DNA from: Welwitschia mirabilis
Lineage: Eukaryota > Gnetophyta > Gnetopsida > Welwitschiales
Length of the DNA stretch: 64,000 nt
Reading direction: 5' to 3'
NCBI GenBank assembly: GCA_051453625.1
Contig: JBOZIK010000001.1
Location: 281,778,451-281,842,450, forward strand
Positions 11,034 to 24,100 of the stretch are shown here, piece by piece. How positions within the stretch are numbered: position 1 is the stretch's first letter; each line of letters starts with the position of its first letter. The notes under the pieces are model-generated. The model was not told the origin of the DNA. It saw nothing but the letters and a program-made list of their open reading frames with translations, and did no database searches. Both the position numbers and the translations under genes were made by a program.

Positions 11034-12257
11034 TGAAGGATCTAGAATCCTAAAAGAGAGGGAGGGGAGGTGGGGGTAAATAGATTTTATAATATAAAAC
11101 TTACCCCTTAAAAATCACACCAAAAATATTTGTGAATTTTAATTAAAAATCTAACTATTATCAAATGAGATTAGATGAATGAAATAGCATTAAAATAACT
11201 AAAATAGAAAATACCAAAGAAGAACACCAGATACAATAATTTATAGTAGTTTGAGAAAATCCCCCTACTCCACTCTTGGCTATCAGCTTCAATCCTAAAC
11301 TGATTTCGATTCTTATTGCTTTCTTTTCAAGTTTCTAGGTTAACTTGCAACCTTTACAAATAGACTTTTTAAGGCTAAGTTTTAACTTTAATAGAGCAAA
11401 GCTTTTGATGAGAATAGTGTGCTTGAAAGTACCGGCTCCACTAGATCTAAAGTACAATGAAGTCAGAGTACATTGTCTGAAAGAAATTTCATAAGTGCAA
11501 GTTCATACAGTGCAGTCTCTTAACCAATGAATATCAATAGCATAAAGTATCCTTTTTCTTTTTAGTCAATCAATCTCTTTTTAAAAATTTTGATTCATTT
11601 AGATTATATAGAAGATAGATTTTGAGGAATTACAAATGAATATGATACTCCAATAATTAAAAATAAAGAGATAATGGCTAGGGGAATAAACCAAAAATAT
11701 TTCTTTCCACTATGACTAGTCAATCCCTTGAAGCACCTAATTAACCTCATTGATTATAGTTATTAAAGTCAGTTGATCTCATGTTGCTTTAGTCAACCTA
11801 CTTTACTTGCGTCTCATAATCTGGTTGATTCCATCTAGAATCTAGTTGATCACTTTGGGTTCATGTCTGGTTGACTTCATTTCAATTCGGTTAATCCTTT
11901 ATTAATTTGATATGAAAAATATTTTCATCACAGGTCTAGTTGAGTTATCTGGGATTCAGTCAACCCCTTTGATAAATTAATAAGACTATTCTTGACATAA
12001 ATCCAATTAACTCCTATGGGATCTAGTCAACCCCTTTGATAATTTGATTAGACTATTTTTGGCATAAGCTAGGTCGTCCCCTTTAGGATCTAGTTGATCC
12101 CTTCATAAACTTATCAAAGTCTAGGCCCTCATGGAGCTAGTAAAAAATTTTGTATTGCTTCTAACCTATAAGAACTTTAGTTTCTTAAAATGTTTACAAC
12201 ATATTACACTATACGAGATTTATTAGTTTGATATCAACTTGGCAATATAACTTAACA
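11034..12257 (+). repeat. Solo LTR, SIRE/Maximus-like
   Basis: Begins TGAAGGATCTAGAATCC followed by a G-rich run (GGGAGGGGAGGTGGGGGTAA) and ends ...TTTATTAGTTTGATATC, then CTTAACA. These edges and the G-rich run near the start resemble SIRE-type copia LTRs. The segment 11700-12100 holds many variants of a GTCGAC-like motif. No internal region follows on either side. A matching target duplication was not found (CCAAA on the left, TAAGC on the right), so the exact ends are uncertain. Confidence 0.5.
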
Positions 12258-15059
12258 TAAGCTAGCATTTATATAAAGAACATCCATCTATGATTACATT
12301 TTTAAAAAAGGTATATAGAAAAGAAACAAAGATAGAATTGCATAATAAGAGAAGGTAGTAAGTTATAGAGGCTTCAAGGTTTTACTTGTTCTAGCTCTAA
12401 AACTAGCTTGCATAACAAGGAAATTGAATGCACTAGTTTATGTTTTCACAATAAGAGAATATCATGTCTACATATTAGGTAATATGTGTTACTTTTGATA
12501 AAGGAAAAAAATTGAGGGAAATATATCTTCTATAATGATAGAATTCAAGAAATGAAATTGTAGTAAAGTATTCATGAAAGAAAGATGCAAAAATAGGAAA
12601 CTATGTAGAACCATAAAGATACTTAGAAATTAGTAAGGAAAGAAGTCATAAACACCCTAATATCTAGAAAAAGATGTTATTAAAACAAAAAATAACAAGA
12701 TTTTAAAATTCTATCATAGTAAAATAGTGAAAGCATAACAAGACAAGATAATGCAAAGTCAATCCAGATGTTGGTGGAGCCTATCACTAAAATGTAATCA
12801 CTAACATAACTCTTCATCATTTCCATGCTATGTGATTTTATTTGTGTCTCCTCCATTTGCATAAACACATTACCCTCTTTTCTCATAAGGGAATCATACA
12901 TATGAATGTTATCGATGATAATGATAGAGACATTAGAGAAGTGGATGCATGGGCTATTCACCACATATGCCATGATACCTCTTCCATCGATCATCTTATG
13001 GATATTAACAAATGACATAATCATTAGAAGGATGCTTATATCATAGGAAAATAATATTTAAAGAGGATTATTGTGAGTGATGATAACATTAGTAACTCTG
13101 CATCGTAGAGACAACATTTGATGAAGGAGAAAATATGATTTATTTGATAATTATTTATAGGTTTCTTACTAATAAGTTTTCTCTATTTGGAGTGATAATG
13201 CTTAGCATCATCATTTTTACTATCATTAATAAAATATTTTTAAAAGATTTTTGATAAGTCCACTAATTTTGATTTTTATAGTTGTTACACCTAAGTCATA
13301 TCATATCTAGAGTATCTTAGTATAAGGGCTTTTAGAATATTAACAGTAGTTTGATGTTGCTCACTATAATTTTTAAAAACTTTTTTGTTTAGTCTCATAC
13401 TTGAATTATTCAATATCTAGAAAATATGGGTTTTCAATATGTAATAATAGATGTGAAAAAGTATCATATAAACTTTTGTAGATCTTACACATAAAATGAT
13501 TCACATTCTTTGGTAATTTTCATAATAAGACCATGTCATAAATAATTATTTTTATCTAACAAGTGCAACCAAAATTAATTCACTTTAATGCTAGAACTTT
13601 TAATTCCAATTTTAGATTCAAACTTAGTAAGCAATGAGATAGAAGAACTTAAATCTACATATCATATCTAAGAAAGGCTTCTTGTTTACACCCATTAGAA
13701 CACTTCTCATAGCCATAGTAAAACTAATTCTAATCTATTTGAATTCTAAAAATAAGAAACTACATGAATTTTTTAATTTTGAACTTAACTTGCTAAAATA
13801 AATCTAAACTAAATCGTTTACACACTAATAATATGGATATCATTTTTGAAAGATGAAGATTATTTTACAATTTTTTTCAACACATCAATAAATTCCATTT
13901 ATAGAAGTAACTACATGAGAGCTGCATTAAAAATTAATTATTAATTTAAGCTTTTGCTCTTATATAGAGTAAAAGAGTATCCAAGGATAATGCAAAACAT
14001 CATTACTCTTTATAGATAAAACATCATTACTTTTTATGGATAGAAAAAGATTCAATCCTAATTTTGTATGGTGTACAAGGATAGATCACCTAATGAGAGA
14101 GTAACAATAGTACAGAGAATTGAAGCAGATATTATTAGTTAGAAGGAATTAAAGAAATTTAAGGTTATGAAGACTTTGTTATAGAAGATTGTCTCTCAGA
14201 GTGATAGCATCAAAATTTGCATCTTACTCCTAGATTATTAGTTCAAATAAATCTCATATCCTCTATATAATTTATCCTCTAATGCATCTTTGTGCTTATT
14301 CCTTAACATATCTATCTTTAAAATCTAATATTATAAAACTATCATTCTAATTTTATAGTAATTTTTTTCTTATAAATTTTAAATAAAAGTATGACTCAAC
14401 AATCAGAGATGTTTGTTTTAACTTAAAGCAATAATAGGAGATTTTTAGAATTTAAGAGTTACAAACCCCTATGTGCTATTATAAAGTAATTAAAAATCCT
14501 AAATAAGTTTTTGCTATTGTCCTATTTCATTTGTACTAGTATTGATCTAAAGAATCTACCAAACAAGAGTAGTTTTTATAGAGTATAAAGAACAAGAAGA
14601 AGAGATACCACCAAACCTTGTAAAGACATAGTCAAGAAGCTTATTGCAATAAAGACTAAAGAATTGCTTAATCTCTATAATTTGATGTTTGAACTACTAC
14701 ATTTTTATTGTCAATCCTTTACATTAAATAATTCATCATTACCAAAGAAAAAAAATGCAAAGCCCAATTTCTATCTATTAAAGGAAAAAAATCTATAAAA
14801 GCAAATGTAAATCTAAATGCTTGAGTAGCTACTATGAATCCATAATGTAATGGAAAATAAAAAAGAGAATAAAAGAAATTTATGAAATGATTGTATGTAG
14901 AAACTTAAATCGTACTTAACAAAAAGTGTTATAGAATATTGAAATCAAGATATTTAGAAGTGATAACTTTACCTACAAAGGTCACAATCTACTTAGGGAT
15001 TCAAAAATGATACTTCTTTAAAAGTTAGTCATTTGGACCCCTTTCAAATCAACATCATT
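12258..15059. other. AT-rich spacer, no recognised gene
   Basis: Low-complexity AT-rich sequence. One minus-strand frame of 114 codons (12680-13024) stands out for length and ordinary amino-acid mix (GNVFMQMEETQIKSHSMEMM within it), but I do not recognise it and no promoter or splice context supports it. It may be a decayed fragment of a mobile element. Confidence 0.4.
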
Positions 15060-15460
15060 TTAGTATTCAATTTCAAAAGCAGAGATACGGAATGACTTAC
15101 TAATATCAGTGGAGCTTTTAAAGAAAATACTAGAAGGAGAACTAGTAGGAAGGGAAATTTCAATAATTATGACCCAAAGAAAAAGCTCTTTACTCTTAAT
15201 CCCAGTCAGATTCTTCATCTTATGCTTCTTGACAAACATCATTCTATACTAAACTACTTTGATAATCTTCTTAAACTGATGTTTGATGTTCATTTTCTAC
15301 TTCATCTAGATAAAACAAGTTTCTGCACTCTTCTAGGTTATCCAACATTACGAGGCTCTCAGAAGACAAATTTCATTAAGTAATTACATTGATTTCTACT
15401 TGCAAATATCCTTCACATGGAAAGTCTCTCATCTTTGGCTCTCTACTATTTCAATTTCAT
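15060..15460 (-). pseudogene. DUF538-family host gene pseudogene
   Basis: DUF538 proteins are small plant proteins of roughly 150-170 residues, including the Arabidopsis SVB trichome regulator; biochemical role is poorly known. Minus-strand translation from about 15452 reads EIVESQR, stop, ETFHVKDICK, stop, KSM, stop, LLNEICLLR. Next comes NLEECRNLFYLDEVENEHQ in another frame, then from 15242 MKNLTGIKSKELFLWV, IIEISLPTSS and FFKSSTDISKSFRISAFEIEY with a stop. That is the family order: basic and charged N-terminus, the EIxLPxGLL helix, the LxGxKxKELxLWV strand and the KSFxxSAFE end. At least five stops and a frameshift make it non-functional. It is nearly full length. No in-frame start is kept. 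It lies next to CACTA-type hairpins on its 5' side, so capture by a transposon is possible. Confidence 0.7.
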
Positions 15461-15579
15461 CATGAATTATTGATTTCTGTGCTCTTCAAATTAAACCTAG
15501 GGTTTTTAATTAGATTTCTCACTAGTGCTATTACAACATAATAAGTGTGTTCCTAAAAATATTTAAACAACTCAAGTTA

Positions 15580-15843
15580 TTTAAGGCATTTATTTTGATA
15601 AATGAATTGAAAACACATCATATTTAAGGTGTCTTTTATAATACATGCATTATTATTAATGTTTTATTTTCATAAATGCCTTAAAAAAATTAAAAATGGC
15701 TCTTAAGGCATTTGTTTAGAAAAATGCCTTAAAAAGGCTTTCATCAGCTTTGTTTAAGGTGTTTATTTTAAATGCCTTAAAAAGCTATATACCTAAGGTG
15801 TTTATTAAAATAAATGCCTTAAAAACCTATATGTCTAGTAGTT
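15580..15843 (+). repeat. CACTA-type subterminal hairpins and terminus
   Basis: Repeated inverted units TTAAGGCATTT...AAATGCCTTAA. Three nearly complete hairpins lie at 15703-15733, 15754-15781 and 15793-15823, with half-units near 15580, 15625 and 15673. The block ends in CTATATGTCTAGTAGTT at 15843, whose complement AACTACTAGACATA is one base from the CACTACTAGA-type terminus of plant CACTA (En/Spm) transposons. Such elements carry arrays of subterminal repeats bound by their transposase. I could not find the opposite end or a transposase. Confidence 0.55.
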
Positions 15844-18047
15844 CTACTTAATACATTATATTAAGTTTGCTTACATGTCTTTTAGTTATAAGAATATCAA
15901 GATATGAAAGAATTATAACATCTTTTAATTATCTAGTTTTAAATTATAGCACAGGATTATGAAATAGAAATTTTATATCCCTTTAACTTCAAAAAAAAAA
16001 AAAATCTTTAAATATGTTGAGCTTATTCTCCATCTTAAAAAATTCCACTTAAGTTTAACTTAGCACAACTTAATTTATAAAGGAATAGAAATTTATCATT
16101 ATTGGTGTCAATAATCTCCACCTTAATAATAACATTTTATAATTTCTTTTGCTTAATCCTTCTTTACCTTCCTTACAAGTAAAAATTTTAAGCACAACTT
16201 ATAATTTCTACAATAATACTAGGTTAATTAGCATCTCAACATTGTTTTTATTTATGTGAATCTTCTAAAAATAAATATCACCATCTTTGAGTAATTGTCT
16301 TGTCTAATGATATCTAGTATTAATATGATGTATTCTATTATAATAAATTAGAATTTTGCTTAAAGAAATTCTACTTAAATATCAAAAAATATTAAAATTT
16401 CTTTTTTTTTTACACTTATCTTTTAATTCATTCAAAATTTCCTTTATCTAAATAGTTTCATTGCAAATCTCTATTACTAGCATATATTTTACTTTAATAA
16501 TTAGTAATGGCAAAACAAATTATAACTTTAACATCTTTCTTATAGATCTTAGAAAATATAAAGATGATTAAAATTTAATTTTTACAATTTAAAATACATA
16601 AACCTTAGAAAGTAATTATTTTAAAAATATAAATACCAAGTTTTAGGATTTTGTTTCACTAATTAATCCTTACTCCTAATTATTATGGAATTTTATTATA
16701 AAGGATTTATATTTGTATTTATTAAACAAGTTACAAAATGTCATTTGAGCATTTAGTCAAATTTCTAAACCTTAATCTAAATGGTGCCATTATCATATCT
16801 AAACTGTTACTAGCATTAGTAAGTCTTATAAAGGAGAAAATGAAGATTAGCTATCAAGTAATAAAGTTAGATTAACATAAATCTATAATAGTTAACAAAC
16901 ACATACAAAAAATACTAGAAAAGTTCTACCCATTGAATTTTGTAATAAATTATGATTTAGGAAAGATATAATGTAGTTTTTAAGGTATAGTTAGTAGATT
17001 TAAATAAGAAACCATGACATTTTATCATGATATAGCTAATCATTATTATTGTTTTCTCCTAGGAACTGAAAATGTACTTCAGAAATCATAATAAGTAATA
17101 AAGGTTTGAGAGGTAGGTATGCATATAAGAAGAATCCAAAAAGTAATAAATAAATCTTTCACTTAATTATATATCTTCTCTTAGAAATTAAGAATGATAA
17201 CTCATGAGGTAATCTATCATGTAAACCCTAGATTATTCACTGAATATTCCACTTGTAATGAAAGTATAGGTAATTTAAGTTTTATTTCTTGTAATGAAAT
17301 ATATGAAAAACTAGGATAGTATCAAATATATCATATAATAACATATTAATCATATAGATCCTATAAAGCATTGAAAGAATAAATTCAAAAATGAAAATAT
17401 AAAATAATATTTAAAAAACTCTGTTGCATAACTAGTAGTCCTAGTTGAATCAAAGATGGAAAAAGTACAGAAAATACAATCATAGATCAAAGTGTATTTA
17501 CTAATGATGTGATCATGATAATACTATATCATAAATATAAGTAAATAAAAGTATAAAGTAAGACATAATAGATGCCATATGACTTAGTTATTCCCTAATA
17601 ACTAGAAAGGAGAAAAAAGGATTATAACCTTATGATAAGATAATTCCTCATCATAGCTATTATAATTTTGAATCTAGAGTGCCAGTGGATAATGAAAAAT
17701 AGTTTTTTAATAATGGAAAAAAAAAATCTAATCTCCACAATCAAGTGATGAATGAAAAATAAAAGATGATTAATCTTTAAGGTAGGCTATGCTCTTATAA
17801 CTCTCATAAAAGTTCAAGATATTCATTAGTTCATTCTTTTTATTAATAGATGGATAGTGATAAAAATCCTTAGCTAATATAACATATATATGTAGACTAT
17901 AGTCTTTATTCAGTAATTTAGCATATGATGCAAGGTCAAATATATTATCTTAACATTTATATAGCTCATCCTTATTTGTAAAGCCATCTTAGCTTTAACA
18001 TTAGTAGTCTATATGGTGATGCTAGTCCCTTTAGTTAGCATTGTTAT
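15844..18047. other. AT-rich spacer, no recognised gene
   Basis: Very AT-rich with short homopolymers. I see no conserved protein motif on either strand. Confidence 0.5.
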
Positions 18048-18372
18048 TGTTAGCAAGACATAGAGGACATTATGCATAAAGAAAAAAACAAAGAATTATT
18101 TAATAAAGAGGCCAAATGTTGAACTATTTTATTGGAAAAACTAACTTGAATACAATATTTATAATTGCATAGTCTTGTCCTATTTATAAGAGAAGTAGTT
18201 CCCCATACTACATATGTCCTAAGGTAGTCCCCCATCTTCCCTAGCCTCCATTATGGTAAAACATATATGCATAAAATAGAACAATCAAAACAAAGGCCAT
18301 TATTACTAAAATAATTAAATACCATAATCTTGCAAACTAACATAAGACTCATGGGTCTTAAATCCCTCTTAT
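18048..18372 (-). repeat. 3' LTR of copia-3
   Basis: Starts TGTTAGCAAGACATAGAGG on the plus strand and aligns along its length with 35119-35440, which starts TGATAGTAGGACTTGGAGG. Shared blocks include TTATAAGAG, AAAATAATTAAATACCAT and ACTAACATAAG. The right edge is approximate because both copies become hard to align after CTCATGG. Confidence 0.7.
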
Positions 18373-18879
18373 TAGTTTGAAAGATCATGTTAACATGCAA
18401 GGATAATGTAGCTATAAATAAATATTTTTTAGGATAACTAGAATACTAGGAGGAGAATTATATGTAAATGTAAAAACTAATATGAAAGATATCTGAATTA
18501 ACTTTTAGATGATAATCTGCTACTTCAATTAGTAGGTTCTTTTAATAATCACATATGTGATCCTAACTAAAATGTAGTTGAACATTGTTAAAATAACAAA
18601 TAGAAACATTCAATGGTTTAGAAGGTCTTCATTTACTAAATAATTAAGCTTTTAATATAAAGTGCTATAGAGTTAGCATAGCCTTCATAAACTCAAGTTA
18701 TCTCTAAATAATTAAAACTTCACTCCTATAAGAGACTTTGTTAAAGTATTTATAACTTTCTTGGTAGTTGAAACATGTTGTACATTAATAACCCCATCTT
18801 AAACAAGTACAAATATCCTATAGACTTTTCTTAGTATGTTCTCTTTTCTATTATGGAATAATAAATTATTTATCACGTA

Positions 18880-19755
18880 GATTGTATATATATTATTTAC
18901 ATATAATGTTGTAGGTTGCTTTTGAGTAACATTTACAAATTTTAAAATCCTTCTCATCCAAATGATGTTCTTGCTTATATCTAATGCAAGAATATATTCT
19001 ACTTCTATTGAGGAAAATAATATGCTTTATGGCCTTTTTAATCTCCATTAAATTTGTGAGAATTCCAAGAAAGTTAAGTATCCCTTTGTAGATTTCCTGG
19101 TATCCTTGCATCCATTGAAATTTAAAGTTGGGTATTTCGCTAGCTTGAAGTTTTCATTTCTTTTAAATTCAAGGCCATGATCTCTTGTCTTCTTTAGGTA
19201 CTTATAAACTCAAACTACTATGTGGTAATGAGTCTCTCTTGTTTTGCAATATATCTTACTAACATTTCAACTAAATACAAAATATAAGGTTTAATATTAG
19301 TAACATAGATAAGGCTTCCAATAAGTCTATGATATAGAGTGGCATTTACATTTAGAAAACCTTTACAACTAAGAATTTCACATTCTATTCCATTTGTATT
19401 GAGTTTGTAATTGCGTTTTTCATTTCAAATTTTTCTATCATATCATGATATAATTCATTTGTTTTAGAAGTATATGTTCATCATTCTGCAGTACTTCCAC
19501 ACCCAAATAGTATTTCATTAAGCCTAAGTTAGTGATATAAAATTCTTTGGCTAGATTTTATTTTACCTTCTAAATTCTTGTTTTAGTACCTTTATTGATC
19601 AAAATATCATTCATGAATATGATCAGATATTTACCCCTATCATGATAACATTTGATAAATAGTGTTGCATCTATGTCTTGATAATTAAACATTTCAAAGC
19701 ACAAATTTACAAAGCTATCTTTTAGTTTAATGGATGAAGTGCAAGATGCATGTTT
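18880..19755 (-). pseudogene. Copia-3 RT C-terminal half and RNase H
   Basis: Minus-strand translation starts KHASC next to the insertion point, then DSFVNLCFEMFNYQDIDATL, GKYLIIFMNDILIN (19606-19617 is FMND in place of the YVDD active site), MKYYLGVEVLQND, YHRLIGSLIYVTNIKPYILY (about 19350-19280) and finally SSIEVEYILALDISKNIIW (19014 downward). The last is the RNase H motif SSTEAEY with nearby conserved Trp. The order is that of a copia pol. Stops and shifts separate the blocks. An ORF called in another frame at 18893-19111 is a shadow. Confidence 0.8.
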
Positions 19756-19760
19756 TAATA

Positions 19761-21155
19761 TAAGGATTGTTAATCCAAATAAAAGAGGTGAATGTGCTTG
19801 ATCAAATAAATATGTAAAAAATATTTTACAAAGAAGATATTATTAATTTTCATGGTTATCTAACCTGGGTACATTCACACATAAAAGGGTAGCTTCCCTT
19901 TATACATCTTGATATCTTTAACTTATAAAAATAGTGGTTTTAGAGCATCATCAATCTTATAACTAAATGAGATGCTTATACTAAGGTAGCATTCTCTTCC
20001 CCTTAAGGATTACAACAAATCTATATTTAATAATGCTTTTAGGCACATAATCAATCTCAATAACACACTTGTATAAGGGCTATCTTACATCTTAAAGTCC
20101 AAAGCAAGGGATCCTAAAAAAGATATATGAAAAATCTTGTGGACTAGAAAATATGAAATTTAATAATTAAATAGTCTTATAATAAAGTAGTAAAGCTATC
20201 AAAAAAGGAATAAACAAGCTTGAGAGAATGTCATAATGATGATTTCTTGAGTTATTCTTGATGTAGTAATTCACAAAGATTAAATATTAAAGTTGTAGTT
20301 ATGGAAGTACTACAAGTTATATACTGTCTTTAGTGATAAATCCCTTTTAATTAAGTCCAATAGATTTTAGCTTATCTAGTTTCAATTATTTATATGAGTA
20401 ATCCTTCCATCTCTAATCTTTATACCTTTTACACTTGTGAGGTGTTATTAATATTTTATCCAATTATATAAATTTGAACTATTTTAAATGTATATCAATG
20501 GCTATAATGTTTATATTTAGTCATTTAGTGACTATATTAATTTATGTTAATTTTTTAGGATAGACATCTTCACTATGGTAGACATCTCTTACATGAAGAC
20601 TTCTTTAACTTGAAAGACATATTTTGTTAACTTACTCAGATTCCAACAAGTTTTAAACTGCTATGTTTCTAAACCTTGGAAATCAATTAAATCCCTAGAA
20701 ACTAGATAAATCATCTTTATTACCTTATTAGCACAAATGTCTTTTATTATTTATTTACATTTAGCATACACATCTTCACCATTGTAAATGTCTTTCATTG
20801 GTTTATTTAGTACAGATGTCTTCATATAAATAGATTCCTTTTGCTTGTCTAAGCTTCAATTTAGTTTAGATGTCTTCCTTCCTATAGAAATCTTTGTCAT
20901 AGATGTCTTAAATCCTATTAATGCCTCTAGTTAGCTTTTTTAGATCTTCATGAATTTTAAGTTGATTCTTTTGTGATCTTGAGCTTTATTTGCATAACCA
21001 ATTAACTATCTTAGACATTTATTTTGATCAAATAGTAGTTTCTATTTACAATTTGAGTGCCTTAACATCCTAATAGATGTCTTTAATAACTTGTATATAT
21101 GTTAGTTACATTATATTTGATAAGTAAAGCCATCAAAACTAGGATTTTGCTAATA
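19761..21155 (-). repeat. 3' LTR of the SIRE-like element
   Basis: Aligns with 29499-30911 over its whole length, for example CATGGTTATCtAACCT near 19850, GGTACATTCACA, AAAAATAGTGGTTTTA and the end GATTTTGCTAATA. Minus-sense start is TATTAGCAAAATCC (TGTTAG in the other copy). Polypurine tract AAAAAGGGAATAT adjoins it at 21156-21168. The part 20555-20900 contains many degenerate AGACGTCT palindromes. Confidence 0.8.
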
Positions 21156-21170
21156 ATATTCCCTTTTTAA

Positions 21171-24100
21171 AAGGTGTCTAAAAGTTGATAAATCTTATTA
21201 ATACAAAAAGTTATAATTTTAATTGAGATAGAATTTAGAAAAAATATTGAATCATAATTATATTACAAACTAGTAGAAAGAAGTAAGTATGTTTAACCCG
21301 TACATGGATGTATTGAAAATTTCAATAAATAGTAGCATGAAAAGCACATTTGATACTCATACAAGATAGTAATGTATAAATAAAAGTAAGAGTATAATAA
21401 GGGAAAAAGATAACTAAAAGAAAATGAAAAAAACATCAAGTCATGTGTGCCAAATCTCATAAGTGAGCATTAATCATAATAACATTCATAAGAAAGTCCA
21501 ATAAAGCATCTTAAATTCATGTCATTCCAACTCACATAGGATGTGCATACTGATTTACCATATCTCCTCCCTCTTTTTAGATAATCAAAAATATCTAATC
21601 ATTAAGAGAAAAATCATTTGGTGTAGTGAGTTCCATCCCTAGAATCCATCCCTAGAATCATCATTATCCGAAGTAATGGAAGTCTAGATGATGTATGATA
21701 AGGATGATGTAGGTAAAGGTATACAACATTTCTATGATTGCTACTATGATGTCTCATCATAAAACTAAGAGGTCTGTATCTTGATTTAAACATATGTATA
21801 AGGGATTATGGAAGTTCCAAAAAATATACCTATGGTTATTTTATGAAATTAGATACAAATAATGAAGCAATGTTGAGCGATGGTGTATGAATGGAAAGGA
21901 ATAGTAATAATGATGGTGAAAGTAAGTGAGGTGATGAGGTTAGGTAAGGTGGTAAAGGTGGTTATGTATGATAGTAAATGGGAAGATTATGATGAGGCCA
22001 CTGAAAGATGAGAGGGTTTTCATCTAAGTTATTTAAATCTACCTAATGCTTCCTTAAACCTATGATAGAAACTGATACTCCCCTTAAATGTGTGTCTCAT
22101 CTCCTATGTCTTTGAAGTAATTGACCCTTTTACATTCACTACTCTATCAAAATCATAGTATTTGGCATGGAGCACTATAGGCTCCTCTAATTCTAACTCC
22201 TCCTTTGAATCTAACCATATAAGAATCCCCATAGATTCTTAGCTATTAGTATGTTCTTTTCCCTTACTAGCTATGAACTTATGCTTTTTTAGCCTTAGTA
22301 AGTCTCTATTAAACTTATCAACCATCTTAGCTATAGCATGGAGACATTTATTTATTAAATAAGAATTATGCAAACTTGTAAATTTGGATCTTTGAAATTG
22401 TGTCTTAGAAGGTCTTCTACTCTTGCTTTCTTTTATTTAATCTAGTACACACTGCTCTTCATACAATTATGAAAGTAGATTATTTGAATAAAGGAGATTT
22501 ATTTAATATAATTTGATGTTGGATTTATTAATAATAAGACTAATTAAATAGGGATGACTCAATGTTTGACCCTTATGAAATAAAGTACTGATGTCTATCC
22601 ATAGTATAAACCCAAGATCAATTCTGATCCATATAAGGTAATAATACACCAGAAATGTCTACATGTTATNNNNNNNNNNNNNNNNNNNNNNNNNNNNNNN
22701 NNNNNNNNNNNNNNNNNNNNNNNNNNNNNNNNNNNNNNNNNNNNNNNNNNNNNNNNNNNNNNNNNNNNNNNNNNNNNNNNNNNNNNNNNNNNNNNNNNNN
22801 NNNNNNNNNNNNNNNNNNNNNNNNNNNNNNNNNNNNNNNNNNNNNNNNNNNNNNNNNNNNNNNNNNNNNNNNNNNNNNNNNNNNNNNNNNNNNNNNNNNN
22901 NNNNNNNNNNNNNNNNNNNNNNNNNNNNNNNNNNNNNNNNNNNNNNNNNNNNNNNNNNNNNNNNNNNNNNNNNNNNNNNNNNNNNNNNNNNNNNNNNNNN
23001 NNNNNNNNNNNNNNNNNNNNNNNNNNNNNNNNNNNNNNNNNNNNNNNNNNNNNNNNNNNNNNNNNNNNNNNNNNNNNNNNNNNNNNNNNNNNNNNNNNNN
23101 NNNNNNNNNNNNNNNNNNNNNNNNNNNNNNNNNNNNNNNNNNNNNNNNNNNNNNNNNNNNNNNNNNNNNNNNNNNNNNNNNNNNNNNNNNNNNNNNNNNN
23201 NNNNNNNNNNNNNNNNNNNNNNNNNNNNNNNNNNNNNNNNNNNNNNNNNNNNNNNNNNNNNNNNNNNNNNNNNNNNNNNNNNNNNNNNNNNNNNNNNNNN
23301 NNNNNNNNNNNNNNNNNNNNNNNNNNNNNNNNNNNNNNNNNNNNNNNNNNNNNNNNNATTTTTGTATTTACAAAAATAACATTGCCTAAAATACATCATT
23401 AAATTTTAACTAACTAGCATGTAAAAATGTCTTTGAAAGAATGCATGCATGATTGATGAGTATTTAAATTATCAATACCAAGTATACTATTAATAAAACT
23501 AGGATGTAAAATAAGAGGGGTACCTATTACTTATGTTTAAAAGGTACCAGTAGTATTATCAATCTCATGAATATTAACATAGAATTTCCTCAGAATGCAA
23601 TTTAAAATACTCTATTCAAGTTAAATGATCATATTCCAACCAAGATAGAAAAGTGTACTAATAAATGATTTTTTTAATTCTTATAAAATCCAAGAGTTCT
23701 CTCTATAATAACGAAACTTATAAGTCAAGTCCTACATCCTTTCTCAACTAATTCTAATTCATATAAAATTTATATTTATACTATAGTCTTTATGTTTCAT
23801 GAGTAGGCCCTTTTTCCCTAGAAGTTTTGGTGGAGTTTATCCTCAACATATTTATGAAATATAAAGGTAGAAACTAAAATTTGATAGAAGTTTTAACAAA
23901 AGTAAAAAAATATTCATTTGTAATAAAAAATACCTTGTGTTTTCTCACTATGAATACTTATTTCAGATTAAAGATGTCTATCCTATAAAAGCTGTAAGAG
24001 AAAGAATTCTTATGCCCACTTTGATGAACACCTTCTAAGTGAAGAAGTGAAAATGAGGGTTGGTGGTCACTTTCTTACTTAAAAAGGCTTGAAACCCTAG

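Noticed and set aside
11024-11035. TGGTACCAAATG as a primer binding site for an element at 11.0 kb
   Set aside because: No gag or pol follows on either side; it is more likely flanking sequence or the edge of the solo LTR.
18893-19111. 72-codon minus-strand ORF
   Set aside because: A shadow. The adjacent frame encodes the RNase H motif SSIEVEY with its context.
22655-23399. Three long ORFs across N runs (also at 37844-38335, 39524-40420, 46684-47487, 51485-52310, 61902-62408)
   Set aside because: They consist almost wholly of unknown residues; the open frame is produced by N.
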